This document shows, in pieces, positions 1-6,824 of a stretch of 10,480 bases of DNA. The notes beneath the pieces were generated by a model. The model made no database searches, was not told the DNA's origin, and was given only the letters and a program-made list of their open reading frames with translations. The translations under genes were made by a program, and so were the position numbers. The first letter of the stretch is position 1; every line of letters begins with the position of its first letter. This DNA comes from Dehalococcoidia bacterium (GTDB lineage Bacteria; Chloroflexota; Dehalococcoidia; GIF9; AB-539-J10), in the NCBI GenBank assembly GCA_030669525.1, contig DAOVDO010000021.1, positions 1 through 10,480 on the forward strand, read 5' to 3'.

Positions 1-585
1 TCGCTCATAATCGCTCGGGGCATCTATATCTACATTAATGTCTTTTGAATCAACCGGTATCTCAAGAATATCGTCACGGTGCTTTTCAATTATCCCTCTG
101 CCACCCACATCACCCGTTAGTTTTAACAAAGCACTTTTATATTTAATGGAAAAAATGACTGGATGCCCTCTATTACCTTGATATGTGGGAATAATGATAC
201 CCTTATTATGCAGTCGAAACTCTTCTATCAGTTTATCGATGATCTTGCTACTTATGCCTGGTTGGTCAGCCAGGGCAATCATAACCGCCTTAGCGTTGTT
301 ATCAATTAGATTTAAACCCGCTATTATAGAGGTACTCATCCCCTGCTGATAGTGTGGGTTTACCGCAATCTTAAGTGGTTTCCTGCCTATCTTTGTTACA
401 AGTTCTTCTGCCCTATAGCCTAACACCACAATAATCTCAGCTACCCTGGAGTTGAGCAGGTTATCAACAGTTTGCTCTATGATGGTGCTGGTGCCAAAGG
501 GCAGCAGCAGTTTTTGTCTGCCCATGCGTTTTGATTCGCCAGCAGCCAGAAGCAAAGCTGAAATGAAAATAGCGCTGTCCTCCAT
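1..585 (-). CDS. mocA: MocA-type molybdenum cofactor cytidylyltransferase (3' end beyond window)
   Basis: Nucleotidyltransferase of the MobA-like/MocA (COG2068) family. The family transfers CMP from CTP to molybdopterin, giving the MCD cofactor used by xanthine dehydrogenase-type enzymes in the cytosol. The 195 visible codons stay open to the window edge. Seen: the N-terminal signature LLLAAGESKRMGRQKLLLPF (residues 11-30), NPHYQQGMSTSIIAGL (76-91), the ALADQP metal-binding region with D107 (104-109), GNRGHPVIF (137-145), GDVGGRGIIEKH (158-169), and DIDAPSDYE near the usual C-terminus. Only a few residues are therefore probably missing. ATG at 585 is chosen because the frame is closed shortly upstream by a TGA and the signature begins near residue 11. 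No clear ribosome site precedes it, and a GGAGG lies inside codons 1-3, so a slightly later non-ATG start is possible. It lies 57 bases after xdhC and is the fourth gene of the hydroxylase cluster. The YgfJ-like relatives of unclear role in selenium-type clusters are the main alternative. Confidence 0.88.
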   Translation of the reverse strand, partial: MEDSAIFISALLLAAGESKRMGRQKLLLPFGTSTIIEQTVDNLLNSRVAEIIVVLGYRAEELVTKIGRKPLKIAVNPHYQQGMSTSIIAGLNLIDNNAKAVMIALADQPGISSKIIDKLIEEFRLHNKGIIIPTYQGNRGHPVIFSIKYKSALLKLTGDVGGRGIIEKHRDDILEIPVDSKDINVDIDAPSDYER

Positions 586-642
586 CAATTTTAACCATAC
601 GTTCTTATATTTAGTTAAGGGGCATACGCCTGATCATTGGGC

Positions 643-1410
643 TTATGGACAGGAATGGCGTACCTTTATTATTTCGGCCAGGATACTGATGGCTATCTCC
701 GGAGGTGTTTTGGACTGGATTGCCAAACCAATGGGGGTATGGACGTTGTTGAGTAGTTGCTCAGGTATCCCTCTATCCAGCAAATGTGCAAATACGGTCT
801 CAATCTTTGCCTTACTGCCGAGCATTCCAATATATCTGGCTGGCGTCTTTACAGCCATCTCCAGCACCAGTTCATCGTACTGCGGCCTTCGGGTAATAAT
901 CACAAGATAGCTCGTCTCATCTATCCTTAGCCTTGAAAATGCTGTCTTGAAATCTTCAGCAATGACGTCATTTATCTTCGGGAACCTGTTCGGATTGGCG
1001 AATTCAGGGCGGTCGTCAATCACGGTGATTCTGAAATCCAGCATCCGGGCAATTTCTACCAGGAAAATTGAGATATGCCCACCACCAAAAATGTACAGGG
1101 CAGGTGAAGGGATAATTGGCTCTATAAATACCTCAACTTCCCCACCACAGACCATATCTATCCCTTGCCCGTCCAGGTTTAGGCGCAATCTGTCCGGGTT
1201 ACCACTTTTTATTACCTCCAGTGCTTTTTGGCAGACTCTGGCTTCCCACTCGCCACCCCCCAATGTGCCAATAGTATCGCCACTGGCCTTAACCAGCATT
1301 TTGTATGCTTCCCTTGTAGGAGCAGGACTGACGCAAGAAATAACGGTGGCCAGGGCTGCGCTCTCTCCCTCGGCTTGTATCCTGGCTATTTCTTCATAAA
1401 TATTGGCCAT
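643..1410 (-). CDS. xdhC: XdhC/CoxI-family molybdenum hydroxylase maturation protein
   Basis: XdhC-family proteins bind molybdenum cofactor, protect it while the terminal oxo ligand is replaced by sulfur, and deliver it to the apo-hydroxylase. They are not subunits of the final enzyme. Seen in 255 residues: an N-terminal XdhC/CoxI domain with TIGTLGGGEWE (46-56) and MVCGG (86-90), then a Rossmann domain with FGGGHIS (108-114), VIDDRPEFANPNRFP (130-144), RYIGMLGSKAKI (192-203) and the closing PIGLAIQSKTPPEIAISILAEII (226-248, quoted in parts: PIGLAIQSK, TPPEIAIS, ILAEII). The usual TRGHxxD stretch reads TRRPQYD (173-179), a mild departure. Length is normal for the fused two-domain form. GAGG precedes the ATG by 5 bases. 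The gene starts 21 bases after the yqeB-like gene and is followed by mocA, so it is almost certainly cotranscribed with the hydroxylase. Confidence 0.93.
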   Translation of the reverse strand: MANIYEEIARIQAEGESAALATVISCVSPAPTREAYKMLVKASGDTIGTLGGGEWEARVCQKALEVIKSGNPDRLRLNLDGQGIDMVCGGEVEVFIEPIIPSPALYIFGGGHISIFLVEIARMLDFRITVIDDRPEFANPNRFPKINDVIAEDFKTAFSRLRIDETSYLVIITRRPQYDELVLEMAVKTPARYIGMLGSKAKIETVFAHLLDRGIPEQLLNNVHTPIGLAIQSKTPPEIAISILAEIIKVRHSCP

Positions 1411-1431
1411 TACAACCTCAACAATTGATAG

Positions 1432-2235
1432 TTAAGAAGCAGAGCCATAATGCATCAGTATACCTTCCAGGACCCCTCCGGCAATCGCCCTGATTTTGCC
1501 TCTTATCTGAAAACATACTTCTTTGTTGCCTGAAGGGTCAACCTCGCCTAATTTTGTCCCGTTCTCAACCTCTATACCACTGCGCAATAAAGCCCGGATA
1601 ACGCCGCCAACTTCAGTCGTAACTGCCTGTGCTCCTACTGAAGCAACCAACTCGCCTGCGGTGACAACATCCCCTATCTGTTTATCGGTGAGGAAAAGAC
1701 CCTGTGTGGGAGCATAAAGCACTCTCTCAAAAGTCAGTCCGCCTACCGGGATAGGTATGCCCGTATCTTTTTCTGCCTCTCCTTCAAGGATTACTCTTCC
1801 CAGGTTTTCACTCCAGTTTGTTTCCACCACTAAATGAACATCCCTGCCAATATGAAAACCAGGCCCCAGTCCAATTACCAGGGGGGCATCGGTGATACTC
1901 GTACCCAAATTCCGTTTTGCCATTATAGCATCTACCAGGACGCCGGGATGTAATATATCTTTAATAGAAGCCTCGGGGTCAACTATGAGCGGGAGTTCCC
2001 GTTCCTCCCAGGCTTTCAAGATTTCCTCCCTGGAAGTAACAAGCCTGGCTACCACTCCTTCAACTTCCCTCTCACCGTCATATATGGCTTCGCAGAAAGC
2101 AACCCCTCGACTGACCGCCTTAGGCTGGGTTATCTCAGTCAGGCAAACTGGAAAATGGGAGCGAAACAGCCGATGGGCTACCCCGCTGGCAACCTCCCCG
2201 GCACCCTTGATGAGAACTACAGGTTGCGTTTTCAT
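1432..2235 (-). CDS. yqeB: YqeB/EF2563-family selenium-dependent molybdenum hydroxylase system protein
   Basis: Resembles the YqeB (EF2563) family, which is known mainly from gene neighbourhoods. It accompanies molybdenum hydroxylases of the group thought to need labile selenium, and its biochemical role is not settled. Seen in 267 residues: an N-terminal nucleotide-binding-like loop IKGAGEVASGVAHRLF (9-24), VAFCEAIYDGEREVEG (45-60), the central TDAPLVIGLGPGFHIG (115-130) and VETNWSENLGRVI (137-149), then a lipoyl/biotinyl-like C-terminal part with GDVVTAGE (188-195), TEVGGVIRALLRSGIEV (207-223) and IAGGVLEGI (251-259). The family usually has ETNRGHNLGRV where this protein has ETNWSENLGRV. 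ATG at 2235 has only a weak, distant GAGG in front. It sits 95 bases after the hydroxylase and 21 bases before xdhC. Family membership is fairly sure from recalled motifs; the selenium role is inference from the family name and context. Confidence 0.85.
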   Translation of the reverse strand: MKTQPVVLIKGAGEVASGVAHRLFRSHFPVCLTEITQPKAVSRGVAFCEAIYDGEREVEGVVARLVTSREEILKAWEERELPLIVDPEASIKDILHPGVLVDAIMAKRNLGTSITDAPLVIGLGPGFHIGRDVHLVVETNWSENLGRVILEGEAEKDTGIPIPVGGLTFERVLYAPTQGLFLTDKQIGDVVTAGELVASVGAQAVTTEVGGVIRALLRSGIEVENGTKLGEVDPSGNKEVCFQIRGKIRAIAGGVLEGILMHYGSAS

Positions 2236-2330
2236 CCCACTAGCAGCTACCTCTAGAATGTAAATCGCTACTCATTCCCAAATAAAGGTTTTCGGGCAGC
2301 CTCTAGACCCCTCTTAGATGCACTAGCGGA

Positions 2331-5036
2331 CTAAAACTGCGGTTTTTCCCTCATAGCAGCCATGACCCTGCCAGGGGTGGCCGGGACTTCAAACAGTCTA
2401 GCCCCGCACGCATTATATATTGCATTTAGAACAGCACTTGCTCCCCCTATCACAACACCTTCTCCAACACCACAGCCACCGTAAGTACCGTCCTCTCGGT
2501 AAGTTTGGTTAAAAAGGCACTCTGTTTGAGGCGAATTTCCAAAGTTGGGTATGCCGCCTTTCAGCAGAGTGTCAGTCTCGCCAGGCTCGAAGTCCTCCCA
2601 TAAAGCGAACCCGGCAGCCATGTTTATACCTCCTTCAGCCTGCCCCTCGACAGCCAACGGATTGTGGATAACGCCAACGTCAACAACTGATGTCATTTTC
2701 AATACCCTAACCTTACCGGTGGCTATTTCAACTTCCACTTCTGCCATCTGTAAATTGTATTGGATCGTTTCGTAAGGCATACCCTGACCGTTCCTATCCA
2801 TTGGAACCACCTTGGTACAAACCTTTTCCCCCTCATATCTAAGTGGTAGATTCTTACTAACCATATCCTCGTAGGTCTTGCAGTTGTTATCTTCCATAGC
2901 CTTCTTAAGGGCTTCACAGGCTAGCCGTATGGCATTGCCGGTGAGTGTTGTCTGCCGGCTTGCTAACGAAGGACCACTGTTTGGACATAGGGTGGAATCC
3001 CTGCTGACCGTTCGAATTTTTTCAGGAGGTAGGGTTAAAGCTTTGGAGGCTATAGTTAACATACCTATGTCGCCACCCTCGCCGGGGTTAGCCCAGGTGG
3101 CATAAACGGTAACTCCATTGTCAGGATTTAACTCAACCCAAGCTACAGAACGGTCTTGGAATCCGTCTATGTTACATCCGTAGATTCCAGCACCGATGCC
3201 AATACCTCTTTTTTTCTCAACCGTTGACTCTTTTCTGGCCTTAGCTATCGCTGACTGGTAAAGAGGGCGCAATTTTACCAGCATTGCCGGATAGGGATAG
3301 CAATCGAGCTTGGCTCCCCAATGAGCGATATCATCTTCTCCCCAGGCATTCTGATATCTGAACTCCAAAGGATCCATGCCCAGCTTTTCAGCCATCATGT
3401 CAATGAGTATCTCAGTTACCGTTGATGTTTGCAATCCGCCCAAGCCTCTAAAAGGTGCGGCGCAATTATTATTGGTGGTAACCAATCTGCCTTCGGCATA
3501 GACCTTTGGTATATTATAAGGAGTACCAAGTGATTGAAGGCCTTTGTATACTAGAACATCACCCAGCCAGTCGCTGCTGCCACTATCAACAGTAAAATAA
3601 CACACCAGAGATTGCAGATAACCATCTTTATTAGCTCCTAATTTGGCCTTCGCCCAGCATCTAGTGCGCTTGCCAGTGGTCAAAATGGTTTCGGCCAAAT
3701 CGTAGACTATCTTGCATGGGCGATGGAACTTCATAGCCGCCAACGCCACAAAGCCCTCACAGGTAATACAGGCCTTGTAACCAAACTGCCCGCCTGAAGG
3801 ATTCTCAATCCACCGTATTTTCTCCGGTGCAATACCCAATGCTTCACTCATCGTGTCTATGTGTGCATGAGGCCCAATAGTTCTAGACATAATGGTCAAG
3901 CGGCCCTCTTCATCGAAAAAGGCCATGGCGTTATCCGGCTCCAGGGACAAGTGCGGCGTTCGACTCGTTACAAAGCTGCCTTCAACCATGGAGTCGCCTT
4001 GATTAAGCATGTCGCCACCTTTTTTCAGATAAGTGATGAAGGTTAAGTTAGAATTGTATTCTGGAATTATTGGAATAGCATCTTCAGCCAGGGAATCTTC
4101 TGGCGTTTTATAACGTGGAAGGGCATCATATTCAACTTTAACCACGTTAGCTGCTGCTGCTGCTTGTTCTGAGGTTTCAGCGGCAACAATTGCTACCGGA
4201 TGACCCCATTCTGTGACCTTCCGGTCACATAGAACACACAAATTGGGCTGGTACATCTTGTAGTCGGGGCTGGAAGTAAATGAAAGGCGGTTTGTTCCCG
4301 GCACATCTTTAGCTGTAAGTACACCTGCTACCCCGGGCATTCTCTCAGCCTCAGAGGTATCTATGGATTTTATGTTGGCATGGTGGTGAGGGCTGCGTAC
4401 AACCTTTAAGTGAAGTGTATCGGCCGATACTGCAATATCATCTCCGAACTGTAGAGTGCCGGTAGCCTTGGCTAGAGAGCTTGGGGTAGGAACATACTTA
4501 CCGAAAGTTCCATCGGATGTATCAACCCTTATGTTCTCCTCTTTCACCTCGCCGCTGAGAAGTTTTGCCGCAAGCTGGACCGCTCTGATAATCGAATTGT
4601 ATCCCGTGCAGCGGCATAAGTTGCCCCTGAACGCATGCCTGATTTCTTCTTCAGTAGGATGCGGATTCTTATCAAGGAGAGCTTTAGCGGTGACAATCAT
4701 TCCGGGAGTACAAAAACCACATTGGATTGCGCCCGCATAGGCAAATGCTTTTTGAATCGGATGTGGATTATCTGGAGTGCCTATACCCTCAACAGTGGTA
4801 AGCTGCGCGTTATCAGGCACCTTTTTCATAGGGGTCTGGCACGAACGCACCACTTTACCATTCATGATTACCGAACAGCTGCCACAGTAACCTTGTTCAC
4901 AAACCTTTTTGGTTCCGGTCAGACCAAGAACGTTGCGAATAACATCCAAAAGCTTCGCTTCTGGACTACACACGATATCTCTTTGAAGCCCATTTACAAA
5001 AACTTGAATATCCCTCATCATCTCCACTGAATCCAT
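2331..5036 (-). CDS. Single-chain molybdenum hydroxylase, aldehyde oxidoreductase/xanthine dehydrogenase family
   Basis: Molybdopterin enzyme of the xanthine oxidase superfamily, expected to hydroxylate an aldehyde, purine or other N-heterocycle with water as oxygen source. Layout in 901 residues: plant-type [2Fe-2S] domain (C46, C51, C54, C66), second all-helical [2Fe-2S] domain (C106, C109, C141, C143, within QCGFCTPGM and FRGNLCRCTGY), an aldehyde/xanthine dehydrogenase a/b-hammerhead region (about 180-310), then the cofactor-binding part. Cofactor motifs are GGQFGYK (415-421), APFRGLGG (527-534), GQAEGG (798-803) and GVGEG (856-860), whose E859 matches the catalytic glutamate. Length and order match Desulfovibrio-type aldehyde oxidoreductase (about 907 residues). 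There is no FAD domain and no CoxM-like gene nearby, so electrons probably leave to ferredoxin or flavodoxin. Start 5036 is chosen because AGGAGG lies 8 bases upstream and the iron-sulfur homology begins about residue 9. An in-frame GTG at 5102 would add 22 residues. It heads the yqeB-xdhC-mocA cluster. Substrate is unknown. Confidence 0.93.
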   Translation of the reverse strand: MDSVEMMRDIQVFVNGLQRDIVCSPEAKLLDVIRNVLGLTGTKKVCEQGYCGSCSVIMNGKVVRSCQTPMKKVPDNAQLTTVEGIGTPDNPHPIQKAFAYAGAIQCGFCTPGMIVTAKALLDKNPHPTEEEIRHAFRGNLCRCTGYNSIIRAVQLAAKLLSGEVKEENIRVDTSDGTFGKYVPTPSSLAKATGTLQFGDDIAVSADTLHLKVVRSPHHHANIKSIDTSEAERMPGVAGVLTAKDVPGTNRLSFTSSPDYKMYQPNLCVLCDRKVTEWGHPVAIVAAETSEQAAAAANVVKVEYDALPRYKTPEDSLAEDAIPIIPEYNSNLTFITYLKKGGDMLNQGDSMVEGSFVTSRTPHLSLEPDNAMAFFDEEGRLTIMSRTIGPHAHIDTMSEALGIAPEKIRWIENPSGGQFGYKACITCEGFVALAAMKFHRPCKIVYDLAETILTTGKRTRCWAKAKLGANKDGYLQSLVCYFTVDSGSSDWLGDVLVYKGLQSLGTPYNIPKVYAEGRLVTTNNNCAAPFRGLGGLQTSTVTEILIDMMAEKLGMDPLEFRYQNAWGEDDIAHWGAKLDCYPYPAMLVKLRPLYQSAIAKARKESTVEKKRGIGIGAGIYGCNIDGFQDRSVAWVELNPDNGVTVYATWANPGEGGDIGMLTIASKALTLPPEKIRTVSRDSTLCPNSGPSLASRQTTLTGNAIRLACEALKKAMEDNNCKTYEDMVSKNLPLRYEGEKVCTKVVPMDRNGQGMPYETIQYNLQMAEVEVEIATGKVRVLKMTSVVDVGVIHNPLAVEGQAEGGINMAAGFALWEDFEPGETDTLLKGGIPNFGNSPQTECLFNQTYREDGTYGGCGVGEGVVIGGASAVLNAIYNACGARLFEVPATPGRVMAAMREKPQF

Positions 5037-5152
5037 CAGTGATGCCTCCTTATATCTTTCGATTATCTTCTCGTTCTTGGGACCAGGAATCTTATCAGTC
5101 ACAAATTTACCTTCCGTAATGAGCTAATTTAAGCAGTCCTGGACGGTAACTT

Positions 5153-5174
5153 AACACCATAACACTAAACACTA
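5153..5174. repeat. Tandem 7-bp repeat AACACTA in the hydroxylase leader
   Basis: On the + strand AACACTA occurs twice head to tail (5161-5167 and 5168-5174), preceded by a diverged copy AACACCA (5153-5159) one base away. The array begins just downstream of the candidate -10 element of the hydroxylase promoter, so it could be an operator at the transcription start. It may also be low-complexity sequence; no regulator gene in the window points to a ligand. Confidence 0.5.
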
Positions 5175-5181
5175 ACAAACT

Positions 5182-5210
5182 ATTGTTACACATCCCTGGT
5201 GCAATCTCAA
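5182..5210 (-). promoter_or_regulatory. Candidate sigma-70 promoter of the molybdenum hydroxylase cluster
   Basis: Read on the minus strand, TTGAGA (complement of 5205-5210, 5 of 6 to consensus) is followed after 17 bases by AACAAT (complement of 5182-5187, 4 of 6), with TG one base before it as in extended -10 sites. It lies in the gap after the yggU-like gene and would give a leader of about 70 bases to the GTG at 5102 or about 140 bases to the ATG at 5036. Prediction by eye only. Confidence 0.5.
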
Positions 5211-5239
5211 CAGAAAGGCATACTTATCCACTGATATAC

Positions 5240-5488
5240 TCACTTGTTGTAAATCTCGATAACTTTATTCCTGCTTTTAAATCCGCTCAGAATACTGACC
5301 TGGCTCTGTGGGACGTTAAAATGCTGAGCCAGCAATTTGATGACTGCCTGGTTGGCCTTGCCTTCCTTCGGGGGCTCCTTGACTCTGGCTATGAAGCTAT
5401 CTCCTTCCTGGACGAGCTCTTCAGTTTTGGAGTTGGGTTTTACCTTAACCTGCACTTTCACTGGATAATTCTCCCCACATTCCATCAT
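5240..5488 (-). CDS. YggU/DUF167 family small protein
   Basis: An 82-residue protein of the DUF167/YggU family, a small conserved alpha/beta fold found in bacteria, archaea and eukaryotes without an established function. Seen: VKVQVKVKPNSKTEEL (10-25), the family core VKEPPKEGKANQAVIKLLA (36-54) and VSILSGFKSRNKVIEI (64-79), matching the known pattern of APPxxGKAN, then G, then SRxK. It overlaps the 3' end of mtaB by 44 bases in another frame. If translation starts instead at GTG 5461, nine bases after a GGGGAG, the protein is 73 residues and the overlap 17 bases; the ATG at 5488 has no convincing ribosome site. Either way, cotranscription and probably coupled translation with mtaB are likely. 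Function unassigned. Confidence 0.88.
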   Translation of the reverse strand: MMECGENYPVKVQVKVKPNSKTEELVQEGDSFIARVKEPPKEGKANQAVIKLLAQHFNVPQSQVSILSGFKSRNKVIEIYNK

Positions 5489-6794
5489 TATGGAAGTTGA
5501 CCAGTTTGACTGGTGCTATTATGTTGGTTAGAGGCTTCTCGCTCCGAGCGAGTATCCTGATGTAGTTATCGGTCAGCCCGGAATATATGTTACTACCTGG
5601 TTTTGTCTCCTTCTCCCACAGGGCTGGCATGATTTGTCCCACAAACTGCTCATAGAAGCTTTGCCGGCAGTGTCCAGCCAGCCCCAGCATCCTGTTAGCT
5701 CGTTCCTTTTTCACCCTGTCGTTCACCTGATTGGGCATCCTGGCAGCCTCAGTTCCAGGACGAATAGAGAAGGGAAAAACATGGATGTTGGCGAAGCCGG
5801 CCTGCTGGCAAAAAAGATAGCTCTGCTCGAACTCCTCATCACTCTCTTCAGGGAAGCCGACCATGATATCGGTAGTTATGGCTGCTCCCGGCACTGCCTC
5901 TCTGATTTTATTCATCGCCATCTGGTAATCGCTCAAAGAATAGCTTCGCCTCATTCTGTTGAGAACGGTATTGCTCCCACTCTGGAGGGCCAGGTGGAAA
6001 TGGCGGCAGAGCCTGGCTCCTGAGCCAGTGCCCGCCACGTTGTCTTGCCACAAGGAAAGAAGTTGAGCAGAGAGTTCCTGGGGCTGCAGTGAAGAAAGGC
6101 GTAACCGCTGAACGCCCGTGCTGCGAAGAACACCCTCTATCAATTCCTTCAGGTTGGTGCCATCATGCCCATAACAGCCGATCTTGGTCCCGGTGAGGAC
6201 AACCTCCCGGTAGCCACAGGCTACCTTTTCCTTAATCTGCTCAACTAATTGTGTGGCAGGCAAAGAGTATTCACGGGGTCTTACCCTGGGCACAATGCAG
6301 TAGGTACAGGGAGAGTGACAGCCGTCTTGAATCTTTATCATGCTGCGGACTCTGGTTTTATGGAAGGTGCGGGACTGCTTAATTTCACCCTCATTCACTC
6401 CCTCCCCTTTGGAAGGAGAGTGAGAGGGGACTCGTAATGGCAGGTCTTTAACAATCTCGACCAGGCGCTCCTTCTCACTGTTGTCAATGACAAGGTCGGC
6501 GATTGGGGCGAGCTCCCGGGATGCTCTTTGAACGTAGCAACCGGTGGCGATAATCAGTGCTTCGGGGTTTCTGCGTCTTGCCAGCCTCAACCAGTGGCGT
6601 GATTTACGGTCTGCGATATGGGTTACCGTACAGGTATTGGCGATGTAGATATCAGCCACATCATCGGGAGCTACAGGGTGATATCCAGCTTCAACAAACT
6701 GGCATGCCAGTGACTCTGTCTCTGCTTGATTGAGTTTACAACCCAGTGTATAGAAGGCTACCCTTGTGTTTTTTCCTCTGGTGCTGCCGGTCAT
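5445..6794 (-). CDS. mtaB: MtaB-like radical-SAM tRNA methylthiotransferase
   Basis: Methylthiotransferase of the MiaB family, closest by motifs to MtaB, which converts t6A to ms2t6A at position 37 of ANN-decoding tRNAs using two [4Fe-4S] clusters and SAM. Seen in 449 residues: N-terminal domain with LGCKLNQAETES (17-28), NTCTVTHIADRKSR (53-66) and ATGCY (83-87), giving cluster cysteines C19, C55 and C86. The radical-SAM core has IKIQDGCHSPCTYCIVP (153-169), with the CxxxCxxC set C159, C163, C166. The TRAM domain is at about 382-445. LGCKLNQAETES and NTCTVTxxADxKSR favour MtaB over MiaB or RimO. Residues about 122-137 (VPSHSPSKGEGVNEGE) look like translated palindromic repeat inserted between the two domains without breaking the frame. 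ATG at 6794 has AGGA nine bases upstream. It shares the divergent region with the ABC operon and overlaps yggU downstream. Confidence 0.93.
   Translation of the reverse strand: MTGSTRGKNTRVAFYTLGCKLNQAETESLACQFVEAGYHPVAPDDVADIYIANTCTVTHIADRKSRHWLRLARRRNPEALIIATGCYVQRASRELAPIADLVIDNSEKERLVEIVKDLPLRVPSHSPSKGEGVNEGEIKQSRTFHKTRVRSMIKIQDGCHSPCTYCIVPRVRPREYSLPATQLVEQIKEKVACGYREVVLTGTKIGCYGHDGTNLKELIEGVLRSTGVQRLRLSSLQPQELSAQLLSLWQDNVAGTGSGARLCRHFHLALQSGSNTVLNRMRRSYSLSDYQMAMNKIREAVPGAAITTDIMVGFPEESDEEFEQSYLFCQQAGFANIHVFPFSIRPGTEAARMPNQVNDRVKKERANRMLGLAGHCRQSFYEQFVGQIMPALWEKETKPGSNIYSGLTDNYIRILARSEKPLTNIIAPVKLVNFHNDGMWGELSSESAG
6396..6430. repeat. REP-like imperfect palindrome inside mtaB
   Basis: The + strand has a pyrimidine arm (CACTCCCTCCCC, 6396-6407), a TTT loop and a purine arm (GGAAGGAGAGTG, 6411-6422), followed by AGAGGGGA. 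The arms pair imperfectly, with G-T wobbles. Translated in the mtaB frame it gives SHSPSKGEG-like residues, a low-complexity string of the type produced when short palindromic repeats land in genes. It falls in the linker between two folded domains, where insertions are tolerated. Only one copy is seen in this window, so repeat status is inferred. Confidence 0.5.
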
Positions 6795-6824
6795 GCTGGG
6801 ACATCCTGACCTGTTGCTGTTTTG

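Noticed and set aside
947..1399. 150-residue open frame on the + strand opposite xdhC, and similar frames at 452-910, 1892-2263 and 4635-5030
   Set aside because: They lie antisense to genes with clear family motifs, and their translations show no recognisable domain or plausible composition. They are shadows.
2250..2318. CCTCTAGA at 2250-2257 and 2300-2307 plus CCTCTTAGA at 2310-2318 between the hydroxylase and the yqeB-like gene
   Set aside because: Short and 50 bases apart, with no terminal inverted repeats between them. Chance or remnant repeat; not supportable as a target-site duplication.
2331..5036. Aerobic CO dehydrogenase large subunit
   Set aside because: The Cu-binding VAYRCSFR motif of CoxL is absent (APFRGLGG instead), and the iron-sulfur domain is fused rather than a separate CoxS.
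5183..5500. 105-residue + strand frame opposite yggU
   Set aside because: The minus strand carries the full DUF167 signature; the + frame has no ribosome site or recognised motif.
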